Origin: CAZOKH01 sp964580315
Lineage (GTDB): Bacteria > Chloroflexota > Anaerolineae > Anaerolineales > Anaerolineaceae
DNA length: 18,520 nt
Direction: 5' to 3'
Assembly (NCBI GenBank): GCA_964580315.1
Contig: CAZOKH010000070.1
Location: 1-18,520, forward strand
Shown here: positions 1 to 8,498 of the stretch, piece after piece
Layout of the letters: every line of letters starts with the position of its first letter
Numbering within the stretch: the stretch's first letter is position 1
Position numbers and translations under genes: made by a program
The notes under the pieces: model-generated
What the model saw: the letters and a program-made list of their open reading frames with translations, nothing else
Told to the model about the DNA's origin: nothing
The model's database searches: none

Positions 1-3000
1 GTATCCCTGTAAATCATCGGGGGCAAGTTCAATTGCTTTGCTAAAGTGATTTACGGCCCGATCCAGGTGTCCGGTCTGACTATTGATGGTACCCAACAAG
101 ATGAAAACGCCGGGTTGATTGGGATCATAATCCAGAGAAGCCATGGCGCTTTGCTCGGCATCAGCGTAATCGCCGGCATTCTTTTGAACTTCGGCCAGGA
201 AAGCAAAAATATCAGCATTTCCCTCATAATGATCCAGAATCTCGGCAATCAATGGAATTGCCGCCTGGGCGCCGTCAATGGACGCCACCAACTTTGCGCG
301 TTCCAGCAGCAACGGGATGGTTGGCTGAATGGTTTTAATCCCATTCTCCAGCACACTTAATGCTCCCACCCTATCGCCACTACTTTCCAATATCTGCACC
401 ATCAGATAAAGCGTATCGGCAGAGTTGGGATTTAACTGCGACGCGGTCTGGGCAAATTGAAGCGCCGAAGGCAGATTGCCCGTTTCAAATGCAATTTGTG
501 CTGAAAGCAGCCAGTGCGCATCATTTGTGCTATCCAGACCGCGAGCCGATTCGCAAATTTCAATGGCTTTGTCATATTCAAAGTTTTTGAAATTTGCCAG
601 GGCCAACACATGCAGCAACTCGGCATTGTTAGGATCAAGTTCGCGAATGCCGTTCAAGATTTCAATGGCGAGTGCAGGATTTTTTGCCTCAATTGCCGCT
701 TTTGCCAGGCGAATGCTAACCTGGATATTATCCGGCTCAATCCCCAATGCACATTCCAAATGCTGAATTTCTTTCCCAATATCACCCACGTTACGCGCCA
801 GCTCGGCAGCAAGTGAACGCCATTTTGGCTCATCGGGATAAGTGAGTAGAGCTGTCTCAATGGCTTGCAGCGCCAGTTCGTTGTTCCCAATATGGTGCGC
901 CACATACGCAGCGCCAGCATAGAACAATGGATCATTCACACTGTTGGAGATGGCTCTGCGTGAAAGATCAATGGCTTTTTCGTTGTCTATATTGACACAG
1001 CTCAAAGCAGCCAGCAAATATAAAGCCGGTGTGGGCGGGAAGGAGTTGATTAATTGTGGGATCTTGTCTTTTTGATTCAATTTCCACAACCCCATGGCAT
1101 ACGGAGCGCCGTCTTCAAAGGCTGGTTGATTTTTTGCCAGCGCCTTAAGGTTTTCCTGGTCCAATTCAAAGGCCGCCTTGGCGCGAGATAACCAGTAACC
1201 CGGCTCCCAACTGTCAATCGCCAGGCTGGCTATTTGCAGCGCATTCATCACGGCAGTTTGAATATCAGCGGGAACATTCAGAGACCAGGCCGAATTACGG
1301 CTGCACTCCAACAAGTCACAAATTTGTTGGCGTTCCATCAATTTGATGTGGAGTTTGGCAAATTGCAGGTTGGCCGACGGTTCCAGCAGATGAGCCTGGT
1401 GATATTCCTTAATCATATGAATGGCTTCCTGCCACCTGTGCAAATCCCATGCGGCATTGGTCAACCAGATCTCACTTTCCAGCGAAGCGGCATCACCAAT
1501 TCCATAACAATCCCACAATTTGTCGGTTTCTTCAATGGTTTTTGCAGATTTCAAATCGGCAACCGCTTTCCCGTAAAACTCATCGGCTGATTTCCAATCT
1601 CCACGCCTAACCAGTAAGCGTGATTGCAGCGTCAGCAAACGGGGATGTTCCAGGTTTTGAATGATAAGGTCATGCACATATCTTCCGGCACTGACTTCTT
1701 CCCCATTATTCAGGGATATTTCGGCTAAATTGCAGGTAATGCCAATCTTTGCGCCAAAATCCCAACGGTTCGCTTTCTCTGACCCCGATGAGGATTCCAG
1801 GTGAATTTGATCAATCCATTTCCGACAATATTTCAACCCCACATCCTGCTGCATGGCAATCATCGACAGTTCACAAATCAGAAAATCGAAGAAAATGTTG
1901 GCGGCGTGATCTTCGCCCCAGTTGATAAGCGAATTCAGAGCTTCCTGCCAGTTACCCAGTTTGCGTTGGATGAGCGCGTTTCGTATGACCAACCAGTCGC
2001 TGGTCTGCAGGCTGGAGCGCCAGGTTTCTGGTAGCATTTGTGTGCCGCTATCCATGTGATCGAAAGCGCCATTTCCAATTGTTAATTCACCCGCTTCAAG
2101 CAGTGGCTTCAACACTGAAAGCGCTTCGTCATATCGCCGTTCCAGCGCAAGCAAATCAACAGACAATAGAATAAATCGGTTATCGCTCGGCTCCATACCG
2201 ATTACTTGTTGCATGTACTGAAGGGCTGTGGTTGCATTGCCATTTTTAATATTCAAGCACGCAATTTCGCTAAGTTGATCAACTGTGGGCGTTTCGCTCA
2301 AATTCAACGCCTGTTCAAAGCAAATCAACGCAGCTGCATCGTCATCCAGCAGGATATATAACCGTCCCATCCGGCGCCAATCATTCACAGATAAACCGCC
2401 AAGATCGCGCAGTTGGAATAGTGTATCCTTTACGCCATTGACATCCTGTAACTGCCACTGAATTTCTGCCGATTTGATCAAATATTCAGCAGATTGCGGA
2501 GCCAGTTGCATGGCGCAATGCAATACATCTATTGCCTCGTCTTCCACTCCAAGTTGGATTGCCATTTGGGCAAACCATGACAGGTTTTCAAGATCAGCAG
2601 GAGCCAGTTTTAATGCGTGTTGGGCTGATGAAAGGGCTTCAGCTTTCATGCCCAAAAGAGCCTGCGCCTTTGCCAGCGCTCTGAACACTGAAACATTATT
2701 GGGTTCAAAAAGTACTGCCTGGTTTAATACCTCAATGGCTATCTGCGGATCTTCCATCTCAACCGCCATCTCACCCAGGCCAACCAGTGCGCGATGCGAA
2801 TATTCAATGTCAATCGATTCGTCATCCATCGTCCGCAATTTTTGGAAAATCTGATATGCCTTTTCAATTTCACCAGTTGCTCTAAAAGCCTCTGCCAGGA
2901 ACAATTGAGAGACGTAGTTATCTGGTTTGTCTTGAACGACGCGGATCAAATGAGAAATTACCGGGCCGATTTTTTTCAGGGCTATTTTTCGATCAGCCAA

Positions 3001-5151
3001 TGAAGGACTATTTAGCTGATCCAATACCAGGCTTGCATACAGGTTGATCCATTCGATTTGTGCATCGGTTCCGTGAATAATTTCATCAAGGATGGTTAAC
3101 GCCTTTCCTTTATCCTGATTCTGAAATACCTGTGCATATACAAACGTCAATTCGTGGTTTTCAGGATCAAGAATGCGGGCAGATTCCAAAATCATCCTGG
3201 CGTCTTCAATCCGATTATCTTGTAACAATGCCTTTCCCAATTCCAGAGAGGTTTCGGATGAATTTTGCAAATTGGAGGCGGTAAATAAATAGGGTATTGC
3301 TTCTTCGTATTTACCAGATGCATTAAGCAATTTTCCCAAAATGGCATTGATCGCTGCGGATTCGGGATGGAAAGTAACACCGCGTCGGGCAAGCTCTTCG
3401 GCTTCTGCCATTTGACCCGTTGATAAATATAAACCAGCAAGATCACACCAATTGGCTTCGCTGCCAGGAAACTCGTTCACCAACATGGTGTAATACTGAA
3501 TCGCTTCTTCCGTTTCATCTTTTATGACGCAAATTTTTGCCAGCAAAGTCAATGCGTCTTCATTTGCGCCACCCTCAATTATTCGCTTGCAGGATGTTTT
3601 TGCCTCTGCGTAATGCCCGGTTCGAAAGGCGCTTTGAGCAAAGGCCAATTCGGCTTCAGGTGAAAGAAAATCACTTCCCTGGAATTCGATCAAGGTATTG
3701 AATGCTTCTTCGTCCATACCTTTCATTTGATAACATTCTGCCAGTTTTAGATGGGAATTCGAATCAAACGGCTTCGCGATTTTCAAAAAACGAGCATAAT
3801 TCAAAGCCGTGTCATAATTCTGCAAATCAAGCAGGATATCCCGAATGGACGAAATAACAGCATCATTACCCGGATATTTCTCCTCAATTAAGCGGGCAAA
3901 TTCCAATGCTTCTGTATCTAACCGCATCCCGCGCAGAATAGAAATAACCTTCAATCCGCTCTTGGGAGTAATGAATTCCTCTTCCAAACCCTGGCGGTCT
4001 GTTTCGAAAACAGTCAACCAATTGCAAGCTTTTGCTGTTGCTTCGCCCACATTGCCAGTTTGATAGTCTGTAAAAGCCCGCTGCAAGTCATCCAACACGC
4101 CGGCAGATACCGCGACAGATTCTGTTGACGGCTGGTTGGCGTTGTAAAGTTTTCTAACTCTTTTCTTCTCAAATGCTTGATTATCACTTTGAATGGCAGC
4201 GATGAATTGATTGACATGCACATCATCAACACCTTCATTTTCAGGTATTGTTTCAAAGTAATATGAATAAAAGTCACTGAGCCATTCATTAATAACGCGG
4301 TGCGCAGAAAGGAAATGCGAACGGGCAATATCCTGATTTCCATAAAGGCTTTCTAAAACCCCATTTCTTTTTTCAGTAAGAATTTTTTGGATCAATTCTT
4401 CTGAATTGGAACGGTTTGAAAGTCTTTTCACCTCATCTGGATTTTGATTCAACAGATCGGTGACAACTGTCTGAACAAGCTCTTTGCGTCCCTGGGCTTC
4501 CAGGTACGTTAGAAACTTGTATTGAACATCAATATCACTATCTTTCAATATTTGAGCGATGAACCCAGAAAGCACCTCAATGGAATAAGGCAAACTAAGG
4601 AGAGCATGGCTAATAATTTGGATGGCTAGCGTTACATACCGGGGATCAGAGAAAAGTTCTCGGAGCAATTCCACTGGATCGGGAATCATCCCAACCAGGC
4701 AGGCGATGATTGTTTGCCAATAATCCGTGGGATGATCATCACTCTGAGAAAACAGCTCTGTGTTAATGCCCTTCCAATTCCCGGTCACACGGCGTCTTTC
4801 CCTGAGAGCCAGTGCAATCATCCCTGCTTGATGAATATCGAAATCATTGCTTTCCCTATTTATAAAACTCCGATATTCTTTTAATGCCTTGCTTGCCAAA
4901 TTACCCGGCAGCTTAAAATTCAAATCGTTTTTTAGGCGATTAATATCAATCGGGGTTTCAAATGTTTGAACAGCCAATCTGGCCAAAGACCAGTTTAGGA
5001 TATCTTTATTCAAGCCCGCCAAAAATTTTTCAGAAAACGCAGAATCCTGCAGAATTTTCCAGGCATTCCAATCTTGCCGGGACGCCAGAATAATCCGGGC
5101 AGCCTGTTCAACTGAAAAATTCTTTTCTACTGCGTCAAGGTATGTATTCAT
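1..5151 (-). CDS. Giant TPR-repeat protein (partial, C-terminus beyond left edge)
   Basis: The frame is open for 1717 codons from ATG at 5149-5151 to base 1; I checked each codon and saw no stop or frameshift. AGGA lies 7 bases before the ATG, supporting this start. Residues 1 to about 400 are helical and not clearly TPR; there is no signal peptide or membrane segment. From about residue 400 to the edge the protein is built of tetratricopeptide-like helix pairs, for example GKYEEAIPYL (from residue 613), GNWQEALNSL (from 1066) and HLDRAVNHFSKAIELAP close to the window edge. TPR arrays are protein-interaction scaffolds, so a cytoplasmic scaffold role is likely, but the partner and process are unknown. 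It lies 39 bp behind a small two-TM protein and probably shares its sigma-54 promoter. A role in envelope or appendage assembly is possible but not shown. Confidence 0.9.
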   Translation of the reverse strand, partial: MNTYLDAVEKNFSVEQAARIILASRQDWNAWKILQDSAFSEKFLAGLNKDILNWSLARLAVQTFETPIDINRLKNDLNFKLPGNLASKALKEYRSFINRESNDFDIHQAGMIALALRERRRVTGNWKGINTELFSQSDDHPTDYWQTIIACLVGMIPDPVELLRELFSDPRYVTLAIQIISHALLSLPYSIEVLSGFIAQILKDSDIDVQYKFLTYLEAQGRKELVQTVVTDLLNQNPDEVKRLSNRSNSEELIQKILTEKRNGVLESLYGNQDIARSHFLSAHRVINEWLSDFYSYYFETIPENEGVDDVHVNQFIAAIQSDNQAFEKKRVRKLYNANQPSTESVAVSAGVLDDLQRAFTDYQTGNVGEATAKACNWLTVFETDRQGLEEEFITPKSGLKVISILRGMRLDTEALEFARLIEEKYPGNDAVISSIRDILLDLQNYDTALNYARFLKIAKPFDSNSHLKLAECYQMKGMDEEAFNTLIEFQGSDFLSPEAELAFAQSAFRTGHYAEAKTSCKRIIEGGANEDALTLLAKICVIKDETEEAIQYYTMLVNEFPGSEANWCDLAGLYLSTGQMAEAEELARRGVTFHPESAAINAILGKLLNASGKYEEAIPYLFTASNLQNSSETSLELGKALLQDNRIEDARMILESARILDPENHELTFVYAQVFQNQDKGKALTILDEIIHGTDAQIEWINLYASLVLDQLNSPSLADRKIALKKIGPVISHLIRVVQDKPDNYVSQLFLAEAFRATGEIEKAYQIFQKLRTMDDESIDIEYSHRALVGLGEMAVEMEDPQIAIEVLNQAVLFEPNNVSVFRALAKAQALLGMKAEALSSAQHALKLAPADLENLSWFAQMAIQLGVEDEAIDVLHCAMQLAPQSAEYLIKSAEIQWQLQDVNGVKDTLFQLRDLGGLSVNDWRRMGRLYILLDDDAAALICFEQALNLSETPTVDQLSEIACLNIKNGNATTALQYMQQVIGMEPSDNRFILLSVDLLALERRYDEALSVLKPLLEAGELTIGNGAFDHMDSGTQMLPETWRSSLQTSDWLVIRNALIQRKLGNWQEALNSLINWGEDHAANIFFDFLICELSMIAMQQDVGLKYCRKWIDQIHLESSSGSEKANRWDFGAKIGITCNLAEISLNNGEEVSAGRYVHDLIIQNLEHPRLLTLQSRLLVRRGDWKSADEFYGKAVADLKSAKTIEETDKLWDCYGIGDAASLESEIWLTNAAWDLHRWQEAIHMIKEYHQAHLLEPSANLQFAKLHIKLMERQQICDLLECSRNSAWSLNVPADIQTAVMNALQIASLAIDSWEPGYWLSRAKAAFELDQENLKALAKNQPAFEDGAPYAMGLWKLNQKDKIPQLINSFPPTPALYLLAALSCVNIDNEKAIDLSRRAISNSVNDPLFYAGAAYVAHHIGNNELALQAIETALLTYPDEPKWRSLAAELARNVGDIGKEIQHLECALGIEPDNIQVSIRLAKAAIEAKNPALAIEILNGIRELDPNNAELLHVLALANFKNFEYDKAIEICESARGLDSTNDAHWLLSAQIAFETGNLPSALQFAQTASQLNPNSADTLYLMVQILESSGDRVGALSVLENGIKTIQPTIPLLLERAKLVASIDGAQAAIPLIAEILDHYEGNADIFAFLAEVQKNAGDYADAEQSAMASLDYDPNQPGVFILLGTINSQTGHLDRAVNHFSKAIELAPDDLQGY

Positions 5152-5190
5152 GAATCATTCCTAAAAGTGATTCCTGTAATAGAGAATTGG

Positions 5191-5514
5191 TCAGCTTATT
5201 TGAGTAACAACCACATAAGAACTCAGTATTAAGATCACACCAATGCCTACCAGGAAAACAGCGATACCGGTGGTGGTTTTAACCAGTTGGTTGAGTGAAT
5301 CGATTAGTGTCGATGCGTTACCTACCAATCCAACCACATCATCCGTAATTCCCTTCTCCGCAATCCGCGCAGTCTGCTTTGCAATAATTTTTAGATCATC
5401 GCCCATAATTTTGGTCATCAAAATGAAAACCCCGGCGCCAATGGAAACCACACCCATCACAAAAAGACAGGCCGCCATGGTGAGCAGGAAATCATGTATG
5501 GTCATTGGAATCAT
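5191..5514 (-). CDS. Small protein with two transmembrane segments, unknown function
   Basis: The protein has 107 residues starting MIPMTIHD. An upstream in-frame ATG at 5541 exists, but a perfect AGGAGG (5520-5525) sits 5 bases before the ATG at 5514, so the shorter form is preferred. A hydrophobic helix spans about residues 8-30 and a second about 80-102. Between them is a polar, probably amphipathic stretch with several Lys, Asp and Glu residues and the run GITDDVVGLVGNASTLIDSL. There are no Cys pairs or catalytic motifs, and I do not recognise the family. It is the first gene downstream of the sigma-54 promoter at 5556-5571 and is followed after 39 bp by the giant TPR protein. It could anchor that protein at the membrane; this is inferred from gene order only. 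Confidence 0.8.
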   Translation of the reverse strand: MIPMTIHDFLLTMAACLFVMGVVSIGAGVFILMTKIMGDDLKIIAKQTARIAEKGITDDVVGLVGNASTLIDSLNQLVKTTTGIAVFLVGIGVILILSSYVVVTQIS

Positions 5515-5519
5515 AAAAG

Positions 5520-5525
5520 CCTCCT
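5520..5525 (-). promoter_or_regulatory. Ribosome binding site that fixes the start of the small membrane protein
   Basis: On the minus strand the sequence is AGGAGG, five bases before the ATG at 5514. An alternative upstream ATG at 5541 would place this site inside the coding region. With the predicted sigma-54 transcription start near 5545, the transcript would have a short leader of about 31 bases. Confidence 0.8.
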
Positions 5526-5555
5526 GAATTGACGAAATCACTCAGAAGGCTATGT

Positions 5556-5571
5556 TGCAAGATGTGTACCA
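5556..5571 (-). promoter_or_regulatory. Candidate sigma-54 (-24/-12) promoter
   Basis: The minus strand reads TGGTACACATCTTGCA, matching the sigma-54 consensus TGGCAC-N5-TTGCA at 10 of 11 defined positions (C to T at the fourth). The invariant GG (5570-5569) and GC (5558-5557) have the required 10-base separation. It lies in the short gap after the sigma-54 activator gene, puts the start of transcription near 5545, and is followed by AGGAGG and the ATG at 5514. The presence of rpoN and an NtrC-type activator immediately upstream makes a chance match unlikely. The expected output is the small membrane protein plus the giant TPR protein. Confidence 0.75.
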
Positions 5572-5580
5572 GACTGGCTA

Positions 5581-6759
5581 TTATGGTTTATTCAGGATGA
5601 TATCGGCTGGCAAATCATTTAATTCAATTGTTTCGCCGTTACAAAAAATGATGGCTCGCTCCATCGCATTTCTCAACTCGCGAATATTCCCCGGAAAGCC
5701 ATATTTCATCAAAGCTTCCATTGCTTTCGGTGAAATATTTGTCACATTTCTCCCTCTTTCACGGTTAAATTTGTTGATATAAAACCCTACCAGTTCGGGG
5801 ATATCGGCTTTTCTTTCTCTGAGTGGCGGAAGATCGATATTAATGACCTTCAAACGGTAATACAAGTCGTCCCGGAAGGTACCATCTTTCATCATTTTAC
5901 CCAGGTCTCGGTTCGACGCAGCAATGACCTGCACGTCCACCTTAATATCGGCTATTCCACCAACTCTGCGGAAGGATTTGTTTTCGAGGGCGCTGAGCAA
6001 CTTTACCTGCATATCCATCGGCATGGATGAAATTTCATCCATGAACAAAATTCCATCATCTGCCTCATGCAGTAAACCATTTTTTTTCTTCTCTGCCCCG
6101 GTGAAAGCCCCGGCTTCATACCCGAACAATTCTGATTCTGCCACAGTCGGTTGAATAGCCGCCATATTAATATCCATGAAACGCTTGTTTTTCCTGGGAC
6201 CTTGCTGGTGAATATAGCGTGCCAGCACCTCTTTTCCAGTTCCTGTTTCTCCGGTTATGAGAACAGACACAGAAGATTCAGATGCCAGTTTTGCCTGTTT
6301 CATAACCATTTCCATATCATGTGTTGAGCCCACGACAAATTTAATATCTGAACGAGTTGCCTCACGGACATACATCAATTCTCTACGCATCAAGATGATT
6401 TCCGTTGCGCGCTCAATGGACTGCTCAAGACGTTCAAATTGAACCGGTTTTGACATGAAATCATGCGCGCCATTTTTCATGGCATTAACAGCCATGTCAA
6501 TATCACCCTGTCCTGTAATTACAATCATGGGTGGACGGAACGGCTCATGTGCAGTTTCGTAGAGCAAGTTCAATCCATAGCCGCCCTGTTCCAGATTAAC
6601 ATCGAGTATGACCAGATCACCATTACCCTGGCGCAAATGCTCACGCGCCTGCGCCAATGATTCGGCTTCAAAAATTTCATACCCCTTCAATGAAAGGTAT
6701 TCACCGGTAAATTTTCGGAAATTCTCCTCATCGTCAACAATTAGTATCGATATTCCCAT
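5581..6759 (-). CDS. Sigma-54-dependent response regulator (NtrC family) lacking a DNA-binding domain
   Basis: The protein has 392 residues. Residues 1-120 form a receiver domain with the acidic pair D9/D10, phosphoacceptor D53, T82 and K104. The AAA+ domain follows, with Walker A GETGTGKE (170-177), the sigma-54-contacting loop GAFTGA (217-222) and Walker B ILFMDE (237-242). Further on are a sensor-type ASNRDL motif, the FRDDLYYRL segment with its arginines, and PGNIRELRNAMERA in the C-terminal helical subdomain. The protein stops about 20 residues later, where family members normally carry a Fis-type helix-turn-helix (usual length about 440-480). It should use ATP hydrolysis to open sigma-54 holoenzyme promoters when phosphorylated. 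The ATG abuts the TAA of the kinase gene and GGAG lies 8 bases upstream, so the pair is translationally coupled and very likely cognate. Confidence 0.95.
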   Translation of the reverse strand: MGISILIVDDEENFRKFTGEYLSLKGYEIFEAESLAQAREHLRQGNGDLVILDVNLEQGGYGLNLLYETAHEPFRPPMIVITGQGDIDMAVNAMKNGAHDFMSKPVQFERLEQSIERATEIILMRRELMYVREATRSDIKFVVGSTHDMEMVMKQAKLASESSVSVLITGETGTGKEVLARYIHQQGPRKNKRFMDINMAAIQPTVAESELFGYEAGAFTGAEKKKNGLLHEADDGILFMDEISSMPMDMQVKLLSALENKSFRRVGGIADIKVDVQVIAASNRDLGKMMKDGTFRDDLYYRLKVINIDLPPLRERKADIPELVGFYINKFNRERGRNVTNISPKAMEALMKYGFPGNIRELRNAMERAIIFCNGETIELNDLPADIILNKP

Positions 6760-8346
6760 TTATTTTTCTCCATCAATCGCCGGAAGCTGAATTGTAAAGA
6801 TTGTACCACCGGGGAACGAATCCCAATTAATGCTTCCCTGGTGCGCCGATATAATTTGTTTCGTGATCACCAATCCCAAACCAGTTCCCTGTGCTTTGTT
6901 GGATACAAATGGCTCAAAAATATCACCAGCCTCTGCAGGAATCCCGGGCCCCGTATCTGAAACAGTGATGAGGATCTGTGGATGATCGCCAACTTTATCT
7001 GCATTTTCAACTTTAATCACCAGCGCCCCGCCTGTTTTGTTCATCGCTTCAACAGCATTGCTGATCAGGTTTGTGAAAACCTGTTCAAGTGCACTGGAAT
7101 CACCCAGGATCATTGGTATTTTATCTTCGGCCTGCAATAATGAAGTAACGTGCACAAGATTCATTCGCGGGTGCCAACGATCTAAAATCCGTTCAATCAA
7201 GAAACAAATATTCAATTCCTTGAATCTTGTTTCCATCGGGCGTGAATAAGCCAGCAATGTTTCCATTAAATCAGTCAATCGCTGGCTATCTGCCTGGATT
7301 CGGCTCACCAGGTCAAGTGTGGACGAATCGCTATTGGCAAATTTTACGGCAAACAATTGCAAACCGGTGCTTATATTGTTAATGGGGTTTCGAATCTCAT
7401 GCGCAAAAAATTGCACAAGATTGCCAATAAAAGCTCGATTTTCCATTTGCTGGGTACGAGCACGTATCTGTTCACTTTCACTCACATCAACCACAGTAAC
7501 AATGATGGATACCAGGTCGCCGTCTTTTTGCACAGGAAAGAATTGCACTTCAGCCGGGAAAAGCTTCCCGTTGCGGCGCAACAAAGAAATTACGCCCATA
7601 TCTCTAATGGCAACTCCATTGAAGGCGGCTCGCAGGGCGGGCTCAAAAGGCTTTTTTCCAATCAAAATGGTGTCCATCGGTTTACCGCAAACTTCACGCT
7701 TGTTGTAACCAAAGATTTCCTCGCTGGCACCGTTCATATCGTCAATGGAGAAATCAGGATTCAGGATAATGACGCCAATGTCAATTGATTCGAACAGGGT
7801 ATTGCTCATCTCAATTTGCCTGGCCTGCTTTTCTCCAATGGATCGCAAATTATTTGTCAGCCTTGAATTTTGCAGAATATTCGTTAAAAAATTTCCGAAA
7901 TACTCCAACTGTCCGGTCAATTGATCATCCCGCTTATCTTCAAGGCAGCCAACCACCAACAACCCGATTACCGACTCCTCATCCTTCAAAGGGGTTGAAA
8001 TCACTGTTCCCAGGCCGGCAATTCTTGCCGCACGATGAATGTCTGTTGTTACGCGTTTTCCTTTATACCATTTCGATGTATTAAACAATTCCAACAACTC
8101 TGGATAAGGAATCGATTCTGGAAAAACGGGTGCTGGTTCGTAGGATGAGATTTTTGAGAGACTGATTTGATTGTCATCAGCCAGGTAAATGCAAAGAATA
8201 TTGGCGTCCAGGGTCTTGTGCAAGACTTCCAAAGATTTGTTGCAAATTTGCCGGGCATCATTCAACTCGACAAGCTTCAATAATTGAAGCGATCCCTGCA
8301 TAATTGAGTCTTGCTCCCGGCCGAACGATTCTTCAGATGCGATCAT
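6760..8346 (-). CDS. Soluble GAF-PAS sensor histidine kinase, partner of the sigma-54 activator
   Basis: The protein has 528 residues and no transmembrane segment, so it probably senses a cytoplasmic signal. The N-terminal part (about 15-165) looks like a GAF domain. About 180-300 is a PAS domain (NTLFESIDIGVIILNPDFSI, EEIFGY, then LRRNGKLFPAEVQFFPV). The HisKA domain has its phosphoacceptor at H316 in FFAHEIRNPINNIS. The ATPase domain shows FTNLISNAVEAM (N box), DTGPGIP (G1) and GTGLGL (G2). The layout resembles NtrB-type kinases. The gene ends exactly where the response regulator begins, so the two should form a phosphorelay. The ATG at 8346 has only a weak AGG upstream; an internal ATG at 8301 (residue 16) is an alternative. 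The ligand of the GAF/PAS region cannot be told from sequence. Confidence 0.93.
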   Translation of the reverse strand: MIASEESFGREQDSIMQGSLQLLKLVELNDARQICNKSLEVLHKTLDANILCIYLADDNQISLSKISSYEPAPVFPESIPYPELLELFNTSKWYKGKRVTTDIHRAARIAGLGTVISTPLKDEESVIGLLVVGCLEDKRDDQLTGQLEYFGNFLTNILQNSRLTNNLRSIGEKQARQIEMSNTLFESIDIGVIILNPDFSIDDMNGASEEIFGYNKREVCGKPMDTILIGKKPFEPALRAAFNGVAIRDMGVISLLRRNGKLFPAEVQFFPVQKDGDLVSIIVTVVDVSESEQIRARTQQMENRAFIGNLVQFFAHEIRNPINNISTGLQLFAVKFANSDSSTLDLVSRIQADSQRLTDLMETLLAYSRPMETRFKELNICFLIERILDRWHPRMNLVHVTSLLQAEDKIPMILGDSSALEQVFTNLISNAVEAMNKTGGALVIKVENADKVGDHPQILITVSDTGPGIPAEAGDIFEPFVSNKAQGTGLGLVITKQIISAHQGSINWDSFPGGTIFTIQLPAIDGEK

Positions 8347-8407
8347 TGATTCAACCTGGCCTCTGTTACTCTATCGACGGATACAGGCAACCCCATGAAT
8401 AGACGAA

Positions 8408-8451
8408 ATTAACAATGCGCCATATCTTTCCCATAATGGCGCTTTGTTAAT
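8408..8451. repeat. Long inverted repeat (hairpin) between rpoN and the kinase gene
   Basis: The arms ATTAACAATGCGCCAT (8408-8423) and ATGGCGCTTTGTTAAT (8436-8451) pair over 16 positions with a single T-T mismatch and a 12-base loop. It lies in the 152-bp gap after the rpoN stop. No good T-tract follows on the minus strand, so a simple intrinsic terminator is uncertain. It may be a weak terminator, an attenuator, a processing site that sets different rpoN and kinase levels, or a protein-binding palindrome. I saw no convincing promoter for the kinase gene in the rest of the gap. Confidence 0.7.
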
Positions 8452-8498
8452 CGATTTTAGAAAAACAGGACTCGAAATTTGAGCCTGATGCATACACC

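Noticed and set aside
1234..2854. Plus-strand open frames opposite the TPR gene (for example 1234-1590 and 2474-2854)
   Set aside because: They lie antisense to a continuous 1717-codon frame with clear TPR repeats. They have no family features or ribosome binding sites and are shadows.
7357..7788. 143-residue plus-strand frame within the kinase gene
   Set aside because: It is antisense to the well-supported PAS and HisKA domains and its sequence has no recognisable domain.
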